A DNA stretch of 64,000 nucleotides from assembly GCA_003956705.1 (NCBI GenBank), contig QZCP01000137.1, positions 62,001 through 126,000 of the forward strand, in the 5' to 3' direction. Shown one piece after another: positions 40,276 to 53,411 of the stretch. Numbering within the stretch: position 1 is the first letter of the stretch; each line of letters begins with the position of its first letter. Source of the stretch: Brevipalpus yothersi (lineage: Eukaryota > Arthropoda > Arachnida > Trombidiformes > Tenuipalpidae). The notes below the pieces were generated by a model. It had not been told where the DNA came from, ran no database searches, and was given only the letters and a program-made list of their open reading frames with translations. Both the position numbers and the translations under genes were made by a program.

Positions 40276-41986
40276 GGTAAAAACACAAGATTTCCTTCTC
40301 ATCAAGGATGCATGAAAGAAAAAGCTAATCTAGAGGCTCAGCAAAAAAACAATTTACGGAGACCGCTAAACTATTTTATACAGTATTATAGTCCATTTGC
40401 TCAAAGTTTTCATGCTTAACGCTATTCATTTCAACGATTTGTGATTCAGTTCATCATCAGAATACTACTGTACTCTGTTCAAAGTATACCAAAGCCAAAA
40501 AAAGAGAGACCCTTTTTGATCGTTTGGAAGAGGAAGTAAGTGGAGTGAAAGATATTGAAAGTCCGTGGATGTGTGTATATGTGTGTGTTTCCAAGTTGGT
40601 GTGGTCAATTTATTTGGCTATGCAATCCCATGGACACATACGCTTGTTTTAATGTCCATACTGTTATGTTAGTCTATAGCTTTTTATGGGCCCTTTTTTT
40701 GCTCGTTTGTATTTTGTTGTTTTGATGATACAATGAGTCTATCTCTCTCTCTCTCTATTCCTCTTACACCCATGAAAATGGTTGTTAGATAAACCTTTGC
40801 TAGTTGACAGATATGCAGTGTACATGTCCAAAGGCTATTTTTGAATTGGACCATATAGAAGAAAGAAAGAAAGAAAGAGAGGTCTTCAGTATTTTCTACT
40901 CTCTTTTTTTCGAAAAGAGAGAGAAAGCTGGAGGTTTGCTAGTACTTTTTGTGTATGTGGAATAGGAAAATTCAATTTCATCAGTATTCTGGAAATGTTT
41001 TATGAGCTAGATGATGGGCCATTTGGACACACAATTCAGATTCACAATGAATCGTCAAAGTTTGAAGGAAAATTTACTTTGAGCTTTATGGTGAAAAATG
41101 ACTTTTTTCCAACTGGAATAAGGTGGGAATATAATTCATAGCATTCTCTTCTCTATATCTCTCTATTTTCTGAGCCAAGAGCTCATATGGATTGAAATTA
41201 TTATAACATATTCTCTCTATTGTAAGCTCATCTTTGTTCAGATCAAATCAGACCAACTTTTCCACTCTTCAAAAATAGAACAAAATTCCAAGATATCTGA
41301 ATCTGTATCTTCTCGATAAAAAAGCATCATACTTTATGAACCATTGAGAAGGTATTTCTATTGATAAATAGATACACTCTCCTTCAAAAGAGATAGAGAA
41401 GTATCCTAGTTTAAAAACTTTTTCCAAGAATTTCAAGTGATCAAGTTGACCAGAATGTATAAAGCAAAGCTCTGTCCATGTGTGAAGAGGCATGATATTT
41501 ATCATGCTCGTTTGCTATTGCTATCATTAGACAGACCAATATTTCACTATATGTCTTTTGATGGCTTTGAAAAAAAAAGTTTATTAGACCATGTACGACC
41601 AGGGAAGAATGTGATGAAAGTTATATATCTATTCACATTGAGAGTATTCCATGGACCAATAGGATGAATTTTGGCTCTAGGTTTCATCAATATGATGATT
41701 GGGTTCTCATTTCAAATTCTTCTTCTTCTTTTTTTTGCCCCATGAAAATGTACTCTCCTGGTATAGTGGTGACGAAAGAGTAGGGAATGAAGAGAAGAGA
41801 GAAGAAGGATTGCATGATAAACGCGATTCTGGAGGGAAGAATCTACTGGCCACTTCCCGAGTCTGGATCACCCACTTTTAGAGTGGAATTGATCATTAAT
41901 CATGTTGAGACCAATGTCAAGAGAGGAAAAGAGAGAGAGAGAAGGACAAAAAGTGACAAAAGAAGGAATAGAAATAAAGTAGTATC

Positions 41987-41990
<4 letters not shown>

Positions 41991-42032
<42 letters not shown>
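41991..42032. repeat. (GA)n microsatellite
   Basis: Perfect GA run of about 42 bases. Confidence 0.96.
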
Positions 42033-42036
<4 letters not shown>

Positions 42037-42460
42037 AAGAGGAAAAAAATCGTGAAGAACAATGACTATAGTCATTTACCTACACTGTACTCTCTGTATT
42101 TTTGACAATTGAAGCAACCATAAAAGACTTACTCACACAGATCAACAATTGTTGGAATAAGAATTGAGCTTGATTCATTTGGAATGATGAATGTCAAAAA
42201 CACAACTATTCTCTGCCTAGTTGATGTTGAGTGGAGCTTTTCTCCTCTAAACTAATTCCAATTCAATTTCCGATGATGGTGTTCATAATTTCTGCTTTTT
42301 TTTGCCAAAATATTGTCATTTGTAAAGTTTTTTATTCCCAATCTTGTAGAGTACCTTTATTCAGATGATTCAAATTTACTTTCATCGGGTATAAACGTTA
42401 TGTATGCTGAAGAATGCCGGAATTCATTTGTGCTCCATGTAAGACACGATTGTTCCAAGG

Positions 42461-42498
42461 TAGTGGTACTTTTCCAAGTTAGTGGTACTTTTCCAAGT
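42461..42498. repeat. 19-base tandem duplication
   Basis: Two exact adjacent copies of TAGTGGTACTTTTCCAAGT (42461-42479 and 42480-42498), followed by the first bases of a third (TAGTAA). Confidence 0.93.
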
Positions 42499-43021
42499 TA
42501 GTAAGAGAAAATCCAAAGCGATTGCTTCCATATAGCTCAAATCATCAGATGAAAATTGTGAATCAAAATTCTTTCCATTCCTAAGTTTACAGCTTCGTTT
42601 GAGGCTCTCTGTCCAACCTATGGCATATACATATTCCATGCAATTTTCCAGCATGTTTGCCAATGAGTCAGCATCTCTTTGATGATAATTTTACCAAGAT
42701 AAAAGGAAAACCTACATTTCACAACGAAAATGTCAATGGGATCACGAATTCTGGTGGATATCTCGAGTGCCAGTGATTTAGTAGCAATTTGTAGCGCATC
42801 TTTCGCGTTCCATGCACATAGAGACAAAATGATAATGTTTATTGAGCAAAAGAGAGGAGAAATTTTTTCCGCTTCCTCATCCTTATGCGTTGCTTTCTCT
42901 CTCTCTCTCTCTTCTATCTTTCATGTTACGAATCAGCGATTTAAGGAATAGTCAAACAATAAAGAATAAGATACGAGTAAAGAATGGATAAAATAAGCAT
43001 GAATAAATATCAACACTTAGC

Positions 43022-43025
<4 letters not shown>

Positions 43026-43055
<30 letters not shown>
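43026..43055. repeat. (GA)n microsatellite
   Basis: Perfect GA run of about 30 bases. Confidence 0.96.
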
Positions 43056-43056
<1 letters not shown>

Positions 43057-44295
43057 AGAAAATAACTTATACATGTTAAAGTCAGGGTGTCATTTTGCTT
43101 TTTCTCTCTCTCCAAACTACTTAGCTTTGCACTCGATGTTCTTGTTCCTTGCAACGCATAAGAACCTCAAAACACCAAAATCACTGACTTGTGTCACTGA
43201 TTCTTCGACCATACAAGTTCTCTTTCTTTCTCTCTTTCTCTCATAAAAGCAGACGGAAAATATCCAGGGAATCCTGGGAAAAACTTTATTCTATCCAGAT
43301 AGCATGCTCACACATTGGAGACTTCGTTGCCAGTTGAAGTGAGTCTCTTATACTGTGGAGCAGAATAGACGAAAGCCCATGTCTATGGGAGAGAGAAAGA
43401 GAATAGCTCTCTGTTACTCTCTTTGAATAGATGAAAATGAATCTCCTCTCTATTCACTTGTATGATGGTGACAAGAGAGAAAGTGAGAGTGACTATGACC
43501 GATAGAAAATTGACTGAACAAATATTCACTTCACTCTATCACCTCATCAGTAGTCAACATTGATCACTATCCAATACATGTACTCTCTCTTTTTTTTGCC
43601 TCTGATCTTATATATACGCTCATGGTTATAGAAGATTTTTATTCACATGTGATATATATATATATGTATAAGTAGCAAAAAAATTGTACGATTCAATACC
43701 TCTCAATCGGATTGATTATCTTTCAATAAGTTTTTTCGGGCTAACTTTTTTGCGTCTCACTTCATTATAAATCTCCACAAATCGGATTAGTGTTGATTTT
43801 AATAGAGAAAAAACCTTCTTTCAACTGTTGATCACATTTGGGAAACACACACATCTTAATCAGTTATATAATTAGTTTTAATGTTCACTGTGATAGATTT
43901 TGCGACCTCACTTTCTCACTTCATGATCTGATACGTATAAATTCTGTTCTGATCGTCTATAAGAAGAATATATACATCGGTTGTCCTCTCTATACAGTAT
44001 ATATATATATAATAAACCCCTCAAATGATAAATTGCTGCTGTGTTCTTGTTTCAATTGGTGAGATTGTGGACTGTTATAAAAGTGTGATACACTCTATCA
44101 ACATCATCAGTATCAATCATGTTTACCATTTGTTATCATTATTTTTCAATCAACATCACATTAGTATTATTACTGCTATTATTACTATTATTGCCACCAT
44201 TATTAATATCATCTTCATCATCAATAATATGCCCAACAATGAAGTCTCACAATATTTGATTCATATGTTAACCTGCCGGTTAATTAATCCGGCTT

Positions 44296-44888
44296 ATGGC
44301 GAACTTGTTTAGTACACTATCAAGTGGACAACCATACGATTATTCGGCAGCATTTTGTGACTCCGAACGTTTCAATAGTCATGGATATCGATCACACATA
44401 CCGGAAGATCGATCAACGCGCAAAAATTCATTCTTCTCATCATCTTCGTCTAGTAAACGTTCAGCATCCGATATACATGCTCAACGTAGCGCTCATCGTA
44501 GCCGTATTCGTGATCAGTGTAAATATGAGCTGTTCAGTGTGGAAGAGAAGACTAAAGGATCAACCGCATCAAGTGATACACTGGAAAAAGGATTTATTGC
44601 CCATCAGCAAGCAACCTCATCATCAACCGATGTGGGTGGTAAATCAAAATCTGGCCCCACCGGAAATGGGTCCGGTGAAGGTCGAGGTCGAGGCCGCAAA
44701 ACGGGTCCATCACTATATGATGTCCATAGACTATTGACCCAGAGGGTTAGCTTACTGGGAAAACCGATAGATACACCATTAGCACATCATCGAACTCGTG
44801 ATCAAATAATTCGAAAGTATCAATTTATTGTACACAGTTTTCTGGAAAGGCCGAGAGGCAAATTTTCTGTCTCATATCATATTTTCTT
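44296..44888 (+). CDS. KCNQ: KCNQ alternative first exon C (Ser-tract and Gly/Arg-rich N-terminus)
   Basis: This is a complete first coding exon of the Kv7 gene, about 198 residues before the splice. The ATG at 44296 has an in-frame TAA five codons upstream (44281) and G at +4. Features in order: a short uncharged start (MANLFSTLSSGQPYDYS), a basic/Ser region with an SSSSSS tract (residues 48-53), an Arg/His-rich stretch (62-72), a Gly/Arg-rich stretch (GEGRGRGRK, 127-135), then the family signature RVSLLGKPI (150-158), a 23-residue basic spacer, SFLERPRG (181-188) and SYHIFL entering S1. The donor TTCTT|GTAAGT is phase 2 and joins the exon at 53412. It is the first exon nearest the shared core, so it may be the default form, but the sequence cannot show that. 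Confidence 0.93.
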
Positions 44889-47800
44889 GTAAGTATTCCA
44901 TTACAGATACATACACATACACCCACGTCTATCTTAATCCTTTTGGGTATCATTTGCTGCGTATTTTTATGGTCCATCTACTTAACCTTAGTTGTATTCT
45001 GATGTGATGGGGTTGAAAAATAATGATGATATAACAAGGTAGTATAGTGAAAAAGTTTCAAGAATAAAGTGGGAAGAAAAAGTTTACCAGATATGATCAT
45101 ATTCCATAGAAGTGTAGAAACGCTATGTGATGAGTGGAAAATTAAAGAAAATATGCTTATAAGTCTATTCGCTTAATTGTGATCATGAAAAAAAATTGCA
45201 AACTAAAGCATAAGAAAAGACTTAAAAGATGAAGAAAAGTAAAAGTTGCAAATATTAAGCGTCATTTTGTATATTTTGTACATTTGTATGTTGGTGAGCG
45301 AATATTATGGGAATATTCTGAACTTTTGGTATTTTTGGGAAAATTTTTCCACCTTGTCCAATTTTGATTGTTGTTCCAGTTAATTGGTTTCTTCTTTAAT
45401 TTTTTCCTTTCGTATCTCTCACTTCTATTTTCACATCGCCTTAAAGTACTTTAAAAAATTTCCTACTCCTGAAGCATATTCTTCTTCACTTTTTGATTTG
45501 CTATTCTTCGTGATGATCGATCGATACCAATTCAAAAAAACTTTTTCACTATATACCTCTTGGAATCCTGAGCCAAATTTGATTGCTGTCTGGCTGTAAA
45601 ATAGATTGGATTTGTTCTTATCTTTCTTATCCATTGTCTTCAGTATAGTCACGTACTTTCAAGGATCAATTTTGATGAATAATAGTATCTCCACTAAACT
45701 TGAGGTACATTGGTGGTATTTCAGACAGTTGATTTTTAGGCTCTCATATTTCCAAAAGCTACTATATATGTGAACTTCTCGGATAATTGAAACTATTTAC
45801 ACGACAAAAATTTCGATAAATTCGCCTTATTCAATCTCTGTGAAAGAGAGCTGTATATCGTGTATTCTTTGTTTGAACATTCTATCGAATTTTGAAACAA
45901 TCTGAATTGAAAAATGGAAAAATTTCAACATCATTGATGGAATGTTCGAAGTTATCAGTCAATTCTTTCTACAAAACCTTGTAGAGATACCATGTTAGTC
46001 ACATGTTCAATTTGATTGGATTAAGGTGGGATTTATTTTCGACATATTTGCTCTATTCCTATGTTTGACTGAGCATAATAAAGTCAGATTATGCAGGGAA
46101 AAAAGTTTTTCCCCCTTTTGTGAAACATTTTACGCAACCAGTCGATTCTTTGAATAAGAATTTTCTCATATTTGATCAACTGATTCACCTTCATCTCTCT
46201 CTTTTCTCCCGCCTAAGTCTTGAATTGTCAGATGAAATGATAGATTCTGAGAAAAAGGTTCATTCTATCACACATTCCCTATGGACGCTCTCACTTATTC
46301 AGAAGCCTTCATCTTGATGATTCTGATTCTTTTCCTTCCACATATTCTGGTTCAGAAAAGAAAACTTTTTCTCTCATGAGCTAGTTCACTCGCTAACCAA
46401 AAACAATCTTGTTCACTATTATTTCACATCTATTTGATTTAAACTTTTTGAGGTGGAAAAAATTGGAACAGAAACACATGGAATGGGTGGAAATTTAATA
46501 GGTGCAACAAAATAGTTCGGAAAGAAATTGGGTCAATATGGTCCATTACTGATTGAAATAATAGAGTAGGGGACAGTGGAAATATGTGTAAGTGTAGATG
46601 AAAGAAGGAAGAACTTCTCGAAGCATACATGATGATAACAATCATCTTTAAGAAGATGATTGTTAATCGAATTTTCTAGGTTATAATCATTCATCTAGAA
46701 GGATAGATAATTCAGTAGCTTATTGTGTTCACCGATCCCCTCCCAGATGTATGTATTCCTTCAACATTTCCTCTTTCTTCGTTCAGTCACACACACACAC
46801 ATACCCTCACATAGTCCCAAAAACAGCAAGCTACTGGAACAGAAGATTCACTTCTGGTTCATGAACCGAATTTCGATTCACTTTGAATCCCTTAGAGAAT
46901 CTTGTATTTATACCACTCATCATATGTTCCATCAGTATTACCCTTATATAGAGATGATCTTCACAATCCATTTTCTCCACTCTATTTGATGGAATTTAAA
47001 AATTTTCTCTCTCTCTCACAAGAATAAGAAGCCCCTTTGTTCCAATAATATAGCTTTTTCCTATCACTTCCTTCTTCTCCTCTTCTTTTTCATCTCTCAC
47101 ATTCTGGAGGAAATATTCTCTCTGGATTTCAAATAAATCCTCTAAATACAAAATCATCGTTCAAATCTGTTGAAAGTTCTCTTGAGCATGTATAGTTTGG
47201 AGGTTTCAATCAGTTTTGATCAATATCTGAAGAGGTGGAAACAAATCATACCTTGTCTCACTTTTTTCATCATTCTATTCATATTCCTAGCACAAAATAA
47301 GTGTAAAGTTCATTTGAAAATAGAATCATAATATTTCCTTATCTTGTTTCATGACCTCAATTTGGTTACTTCATACGCAATATCCACTAGAACATAGTTA
47401 TTTTAACTTTCACTTCCTTTCACTTCCCTTCTCTCTCTCATGTGGCTCATCTCATGATTGAATTCTCATCCCACTAACAGTGACAGCAATTTAGGACGTG
47501 ATACATGTCTATGGACCCTTCGTTTTTCTACTCCTATTTTCATGCCTATCATCTCATGTTTCCCTTGGAAAGATAGAGAGAGAGAGAAAAATAGAGAAAG
47601 TGAAGTAAGGTGAAGACCCAGAGATGACCGCAAAGCATATCCGTCATCAAGCAAAATGACACTTCAACAGAATCAGTTTCATTTTGTTTATGCATTTTTT
47701 TTCTTCTCAAATCATGACAGCTTTCACAATATTCTCCAGTCTTCTTGAGAGGACAAAGTGTATCATGTTAGCTGGAGAGCATGGAATATCATTGCCTATG

Positions 47801-49912
47801 AATTTGAAGTAAGAGCATGGAGAAGCTATTAGGATTTCAATTTGAGAGTCCTACTGGATAATTTTTCTGGAAAATTTGGTCATACTTCTATGAAATACTC
47901 AATAACACTCACTGGTTTGACCATCTCTCTGCCATAAATGTAGTAGTCTTCTTGAGCTTTACTACGAATTCCTTTTCAAACTATTCATTTTTTGGGGCTA
48001 TAATTATCCTGATCGGATGGAAATGAACTTCATGTCCCAAAATTTCTGTCACTCTATGGAACTTTTATTATACTAATAGCATACATGTTTATACAAGCTT
48101 AATATTGTCGCATTCAATGATGAACATTCCATGGTAAAAGTTGATCTCTATACTGGCAGTTTAGATGAAAACTTATATTAAGGTTAGGCTTATCAAATTT
48201 ATCCAGAATATTGGCTTTGCATGGCGAAAAATTAGAAAAATAGCTGTAATTCATCAGTGATCAGATCCAATCTGGCTTTGAGAGTCAAGATTGAAGGTAA
48301 AATTAATGAGAGGGTCAGCAGCTAATATAGTCATCAAAAAGTACAAGATTAGGTCAAGCAAGATATGAGATGAAGGCCGAATTTTGCACTCTATCATGAT
48401 GCTACAGAAATACAGAAATGATTTGAGCATCGTATACAGAGTACCTTCATGGGAAATCTTCATCACTCCAAAAGATGTGAGATACTTGAAGTACTCCAAG
48501 GAATTCACCGAGAATCCTGTGTGATGATTAGAATCTATTGAATATACAGTCTCACTTGCACTCTGATCATATCTGTGGTTGTTTTTTTCTGTCATCTCTT
48601 CGATCTATGGTACAAATTGATCATGTATTGTCCAGGTCTACCAATGCTTACGGTATGTTGGAATCAATTCAGGCTCTACCTATTCTCGGAAGAAGCCTGG
48701 GCTGAGCCTCCAGTGGATTACGGGGAATTGCGAAACGCATTTCAATATCATCAAGGCTATCATTTGATCCAAGTTCATTCTCTCGAATTCTTCACATTTC
48801 TCTCTTGCTCTTACAGACGAATTTTATTGTAGATCATGAAAGGTTTGTCCAGGGTTTTTCTTTGCCTCAAATTTTTTCCTATTTTCTTGAGAATAATTAT
48901 CAGCTAATTCGAATCTAATTTGGGCGTATAAGAATTTTGGCTGTAAGTTTGGTTTTTCCCATTCTCTCTCTTTCTCTCAATGCTGTATTCTCTCAACTCT
49001 TACCAGAATTCATCAATCCACCCGCTCATGAATATATTTATGGTCTATGTTTGCTCACCGCATCGAGAGCAAAAGAATATTCACCGAGCCGATACTTTAC
49101 ATCAGAAGTTTGAAGTTGAGCTGCTATTCCTATGAAATACAATCAATCTTGCCTGGTCACTCAGCGGTAGACTTGCTCATATTCTCTCTCCTGGAAACCA
49201 TTCTCCCCACCTATACCTCTTCTTCCAGGAGATCATAATTTTGAGCTATCTTCTGACTTAAATCTTTTTTGAACACACATTAGAACTAAAAGTCACCGGA
49301 AGTCAAAACCTGCCAAAATTTTCCAACATTAACACTGAGCACATGTATCAAGATATATCCTATTCTTCTCCTTCATTTTCCAGATAGCAAGCTGGGCTAA
49401 TGATATTGTTCACGGTTCTGGTACCGCCAATCAAATTTTATGAATCTCTAGTAACATGTAAAGCCATTGTAGCAAAAGTGAGCGAAAGAGAGGCTCTCAA
49501 GATCTTCTGACTGTGTTCTTCATGATCTTGAGAAGAAGAATCAAGGCAGCAAGTCACTGTGCAAGCCTATTTATCCATTATCAAGACAATTGTGTTGAGT
49601 CTTTTCCTTTCTAAAAGATCTAATGTGCTTTGAAATTCTCACTCGTAAGTTCAGTGATCTTTTTGGCCAATAGTATGAAACAAGCATCTGATGAATTCCA
49701 TCTTTCTGTTAGGCACAATTATTCACATTTTTTTCTAATGCTTACTTTTGAGTATAAATGTAATTCGAGAAATTAATCAAGTAGAACATACTTATTCTTG
49801 ACAGAAATCATGTACTTCGATTAAGTGTCTATTTGTGTTTATGCGTGTGTGTGATTGAGAATCAATCCTTTGATCACGATCATATTCCATTAAGATATTC
49901 TCGGTATATGTA

Positions 49913-49935
49913 TGTGTGTGTGTGTGTGTGTGTGT
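49913..49935. repeat. (TG)n microsatellite
   Basis: Perfect TG run of about 22 bases. Similar TG/CA runs occur at 52979-52998, 61137-61151 and 62426-62447. Confidence 0.93.
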
Positions 49936-50555
49936 AGTAAACAATCGAATAGGGTCAAATAAGGGTCAAACAAATTGAACACACTAGTAGTGAGAAAAGC
50001 CAACAAAGTGTACTTAAGTAAGCTTATTGGGATCACAAGGATTGACTTGTGAGTTGATGAAATGCTTCTCTCTCTTCATCTATTCTTTTTTCCTTCTATT
50101 CTCTTTTTCTCTCACTGTATTCCTTGAGACAAAATGGAATGAAGACGGAAAAGGGTGAAAGCTCAAAATGGATGAGAAATGAAAGGGAAAGAATGAAAGC
50201 TTCGAGAATAGTGTGGATAAAAGTCATGAGAATAGGAAGCTGACTATGGGTTTGCTGAATGTTTGGATCTTTACGATTTTCCGATACAAAATGAATGGTC
50301 AAAAGCTTACGAGAAGGTAGATTGTGGACAGACACATACACAATAATCAGCAATGTCTTGCCGAAATTCAATGAACAAAAAAAGAATTCTGGAATCATCA
50401 TTCAAAATTCATTCTATTCTGATACGATCTTGTCAAAAATCATTTCATTCTTCTATTTTCTTCCTTTTTTTTTGTCTTATTCTCAAATACTACTCTACTT
50501 CCCTTGAAATTTCTCTGGATTGTTGGATCCCATCACTTAAAGATAATTTTCATGC

Positions 50556-50559
<4 letters not shown>

Positions 50560-50605
<46 letters not shown>

Positions 50606-50871
50606 NNNNNNNNNNNNNNNNNNNNNNNNNNNNNNNNNNNNNNNNNNNNNNNNNNNNNNNNNNNNNNNNNNNNNNNNNNNNNNNNNNNNNNNNNNNNNNN
50701 NNNNNNNNNNNNNNNNNNNNNNNNNNNNNNNNNNNNNNNNNNNNNNNNNNNNNNNNNNNNNNNNNNNNNNNNNNNNNNNNNNNNNNNNNNNNNNNNNNNN
50801 NNNNNNNNNNNNNNNNNNNNNNNNNNNNNNNNNNNNNNNNNNNNNNNNNNNNNNNNNNNNNNNNNNNNNNN

Positions 50872-50907
<36 letters not shown>
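50560..50907. repeat. (GA)n microsatellite containing an assembly gap
   Basis: A GA run of about 45 bases enters 266 N (50606-50871) and a GA run of about 35 bases leaves it. As at 23.5 kb, the assembly failed inside a GA repeat. Confidence 0.97.
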
Positions 50908-51718
50908 CTCGCTTGTGACCATTACACATTTGATGGCAGAAAGAGTCATTAAGGGTTTATGTAGAAAGAGAGATAGAAATCATGGTAATTGTAGATGAAT
51001 CATTCGTGTTTTAAGATGTTCCTTTTTCTCTCTCGTTCTTTTATCCTCTCCTGTTCACCAGATGATTCTTACCAAAATGGTGATATTGAACAAATATTCT
51101 GAGCTCATATGAGTGTGTGTTTCTGAATAATGTAGATGTATTAACAGCTTAAATAACACTTTGGCTATTCGCTTGATGACATGAAGTCATCATGGAATAC
51201 ATAGAATATGAGAAAAAAAGATAGAATAGTGAGAGAGCAAAGGAGAAAAGGGATGTCTTGAGAGAAGAGGATTGAAGATGGAGGAGATACTGAAAGTGTA
51301 TATATATATCAGTAAGTATGCTGGTTGAGTGAGACTGAATATGATGGAAAGATTCTTCAAAGATGAACATGATGATGGTCAGGGAACATTGAAAGTGAAT
51401 GGTTATTGGTGAAAAGTAGAAGGCATACAGACAGGAGAGAAGTGATATTAGGAATTGGAATAAAGGGTGAGAAGAGAGAGAGAGAGTGTGTGTGTGTGTA
51501 GATGAAAAACAAGAAGAATTCACATCATCTCCATCATTCTCTACCATCATTTCCATCATTCAGTATATGTCTCTGTCATAACCATATCAGCTCAACAGCT
51601 CTTTTTTTCAAGAGAAATACTTTCTTATATTGATGTATTTAGAAGTTGTATAGAATGCTGTTATCCAATAATGATAGTACATTCACTTAACACAGAGAGA
51701 ATATTAACTATTACAAGT

Positions 51719-51721
<3 letters not shown>

Positions 51722-51762
<41 letters not shown>
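51722..51762. repeat. (GA)n microsatellite
   Basis: Perfect GA run of about 41 bases. Confidence 0.96.
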
Positions 51763-51764
<2 letters not shown>

Positions 51765-53411
51765 CATTTGCCTTCATTATCACATGCCTTCTGGAGTATT
51801 ACAATTTTTGTGACTATTTGATGCCCTGTGAATGTGTATATCCACAAATTGACTTTTCTCTATTGTACTAGTAAATTGAATTCTTTTACCTATTCAAACT
51901 AAATGATCATTTAATTGCCACTGTTGATGATGATTTCTTCCGGTGATACTATTAACAGTATAGCTCTACCACATTCACTTGTCGATTCACTTATTTATGG
52001 GAAAAGTGATTGGAAAAAATTGTCATCAATTAAGAGGCAAAAATTAGAATACCTCACAATTGTTCTCTACAATCGAATTTCTACTAGCTAATCTGAGCAT
52101 GATTCTTATTGGATTCCTTCCAAGAAGAATTCCAAGGAAAGCTTGATTTGATAATGATCTTTCGAAGAGCGATAAAATTGAATAGGAAGTTGAATTAGCC
52201 CTCGAATTGCTCTTAGTCTTGCCCTTTCAGCTTACATACATGTATACTTATCCTGGAAAAACCTGGACCGTTATATTTGCTCTTCGTGATGACACATATA
52301 CTGACATATGCTGATAGAACATTAAAGTTAATCTTTTGTGTATACAGATCACATCGATATAATCCTCAAGAGGGTGTTCCAGTGACTATTTTACGGTAGG
52401 ATAGGTTATAAACGCTAGATGATGATCATTCGATGATACATTGAGCTGTAGTTTTCAATTAATAATCCATTAGATTGCTAAGATCCTTGCTAGCTCGACT
52501 AATTTTTGATGACTTTTGGTGTGGGTGTTCATATTACTTTCGATCCATCCATTTAGTCATCGAAAACATCCAATTTTAGCAGATATTTATGAGTATTTAC
52601 ATTATTTTAGGATAGAAAAAAAATTTTTACCCCGTAAAAGCATCAAAAATCTTGAAATAACAAGATATATATACATACATGTATATATCTGTGACAGTAT
52701 TATATCTGGTTTCATTCAGCACTCAATAAATTTTCTCTTTTTGAGTGATGAGCATTCGAGAGCTTCCGGTTAGAAGTTATAATGTGCCTCACACATGCTG
52801 TGTACATGTATCTACACTATGTATATATGTCAGGGTTGTTCCGAAGATTAATTTCCTGATGATAAAGTATATTTTGAAAGTATCACCATGAGATGTATAT
52901 ATACACAGTCACACAAAAGAATCTGACCACTTGGAATTTTCCTGGGATTTATTGTTGTGGTTATCTTATAGTGGTCTATGTGTGTGTGTGTGTGTGTGAT
53001 AATGTTGAAAAGAAGAACATTTCTTCCACTCTTGAGGCTGAAACTACTTTCATTAATTTCATATATAGATATACCCAACTTCTCAACTCTTTTACATGTC
53101 TTCTTGTTCTTTCCGCTGGGATAACCGAAAGTGACTGATGAACTTTCCCCAGGATGTGGATGCTCTCCACTTCCTGGAGATACTCTCACTAGATTCTGGG
53201 TATAGTCAATCTTGAACACTATCCTGAACTTCATCAGTAGAAAAGCTTCCAGGGGAAACTTGAGAGAATCCATGTCAATTTATGGAGATGAGACAACTAA
53301 TCACCACCGAAAAGCAACACATTCAATTCCTTCGGGAATATCATATGTATTCTTAAAACAAATATGAATATCTATTTACAATAATTTGTTTTTTTGACTC
53401 CTTCTACACAG

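Larger units (their letters stand above)
27491..44295 (+). other. KCNQ intron (exon B to exon C), microsatellite-rich
   Basis: About 17 kb without a supported gene. It holds many TC/GA tracts, composite TC-TTTC repeats and a small 19-base tandem duplication. Open frames are short and without recognisable domains. The last 500 bases are rich in ATC/ATT triplets and may be the 5' UTR and promoter of exon C. Confidence 0.6.
44889..53411 (+). other. KCNQ intron between exon C and the first shared exon
   Basis: About 8.5 kb of AT-rich intron with GA/TC and GT repeats and the second assembly gap. No further first-exon signature and no independent gene were found. Confidence 0.65.

Noticed and set aside
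48575..48832. Frame containing GYHLIQ, resembling the end of exon B, as a possible fourth first exon
   Set aside because: No LLGKP or FLERPRG upstream, and the following GTTCAT is a poor donor; the six-residue likeness is probably chance.
51149..51559. 136-codon minus-strand Ser/Phe-rich frame
   Set aside because: Low-complexity composition from pyrimidine-rich intron; no domain or splice support.
52848..53273. 141-codon minus-strand frame
   Set aside because: Spans a TG repeat (poly Thr-His), shows no domain and overlaps nothing conserved; likely chance.
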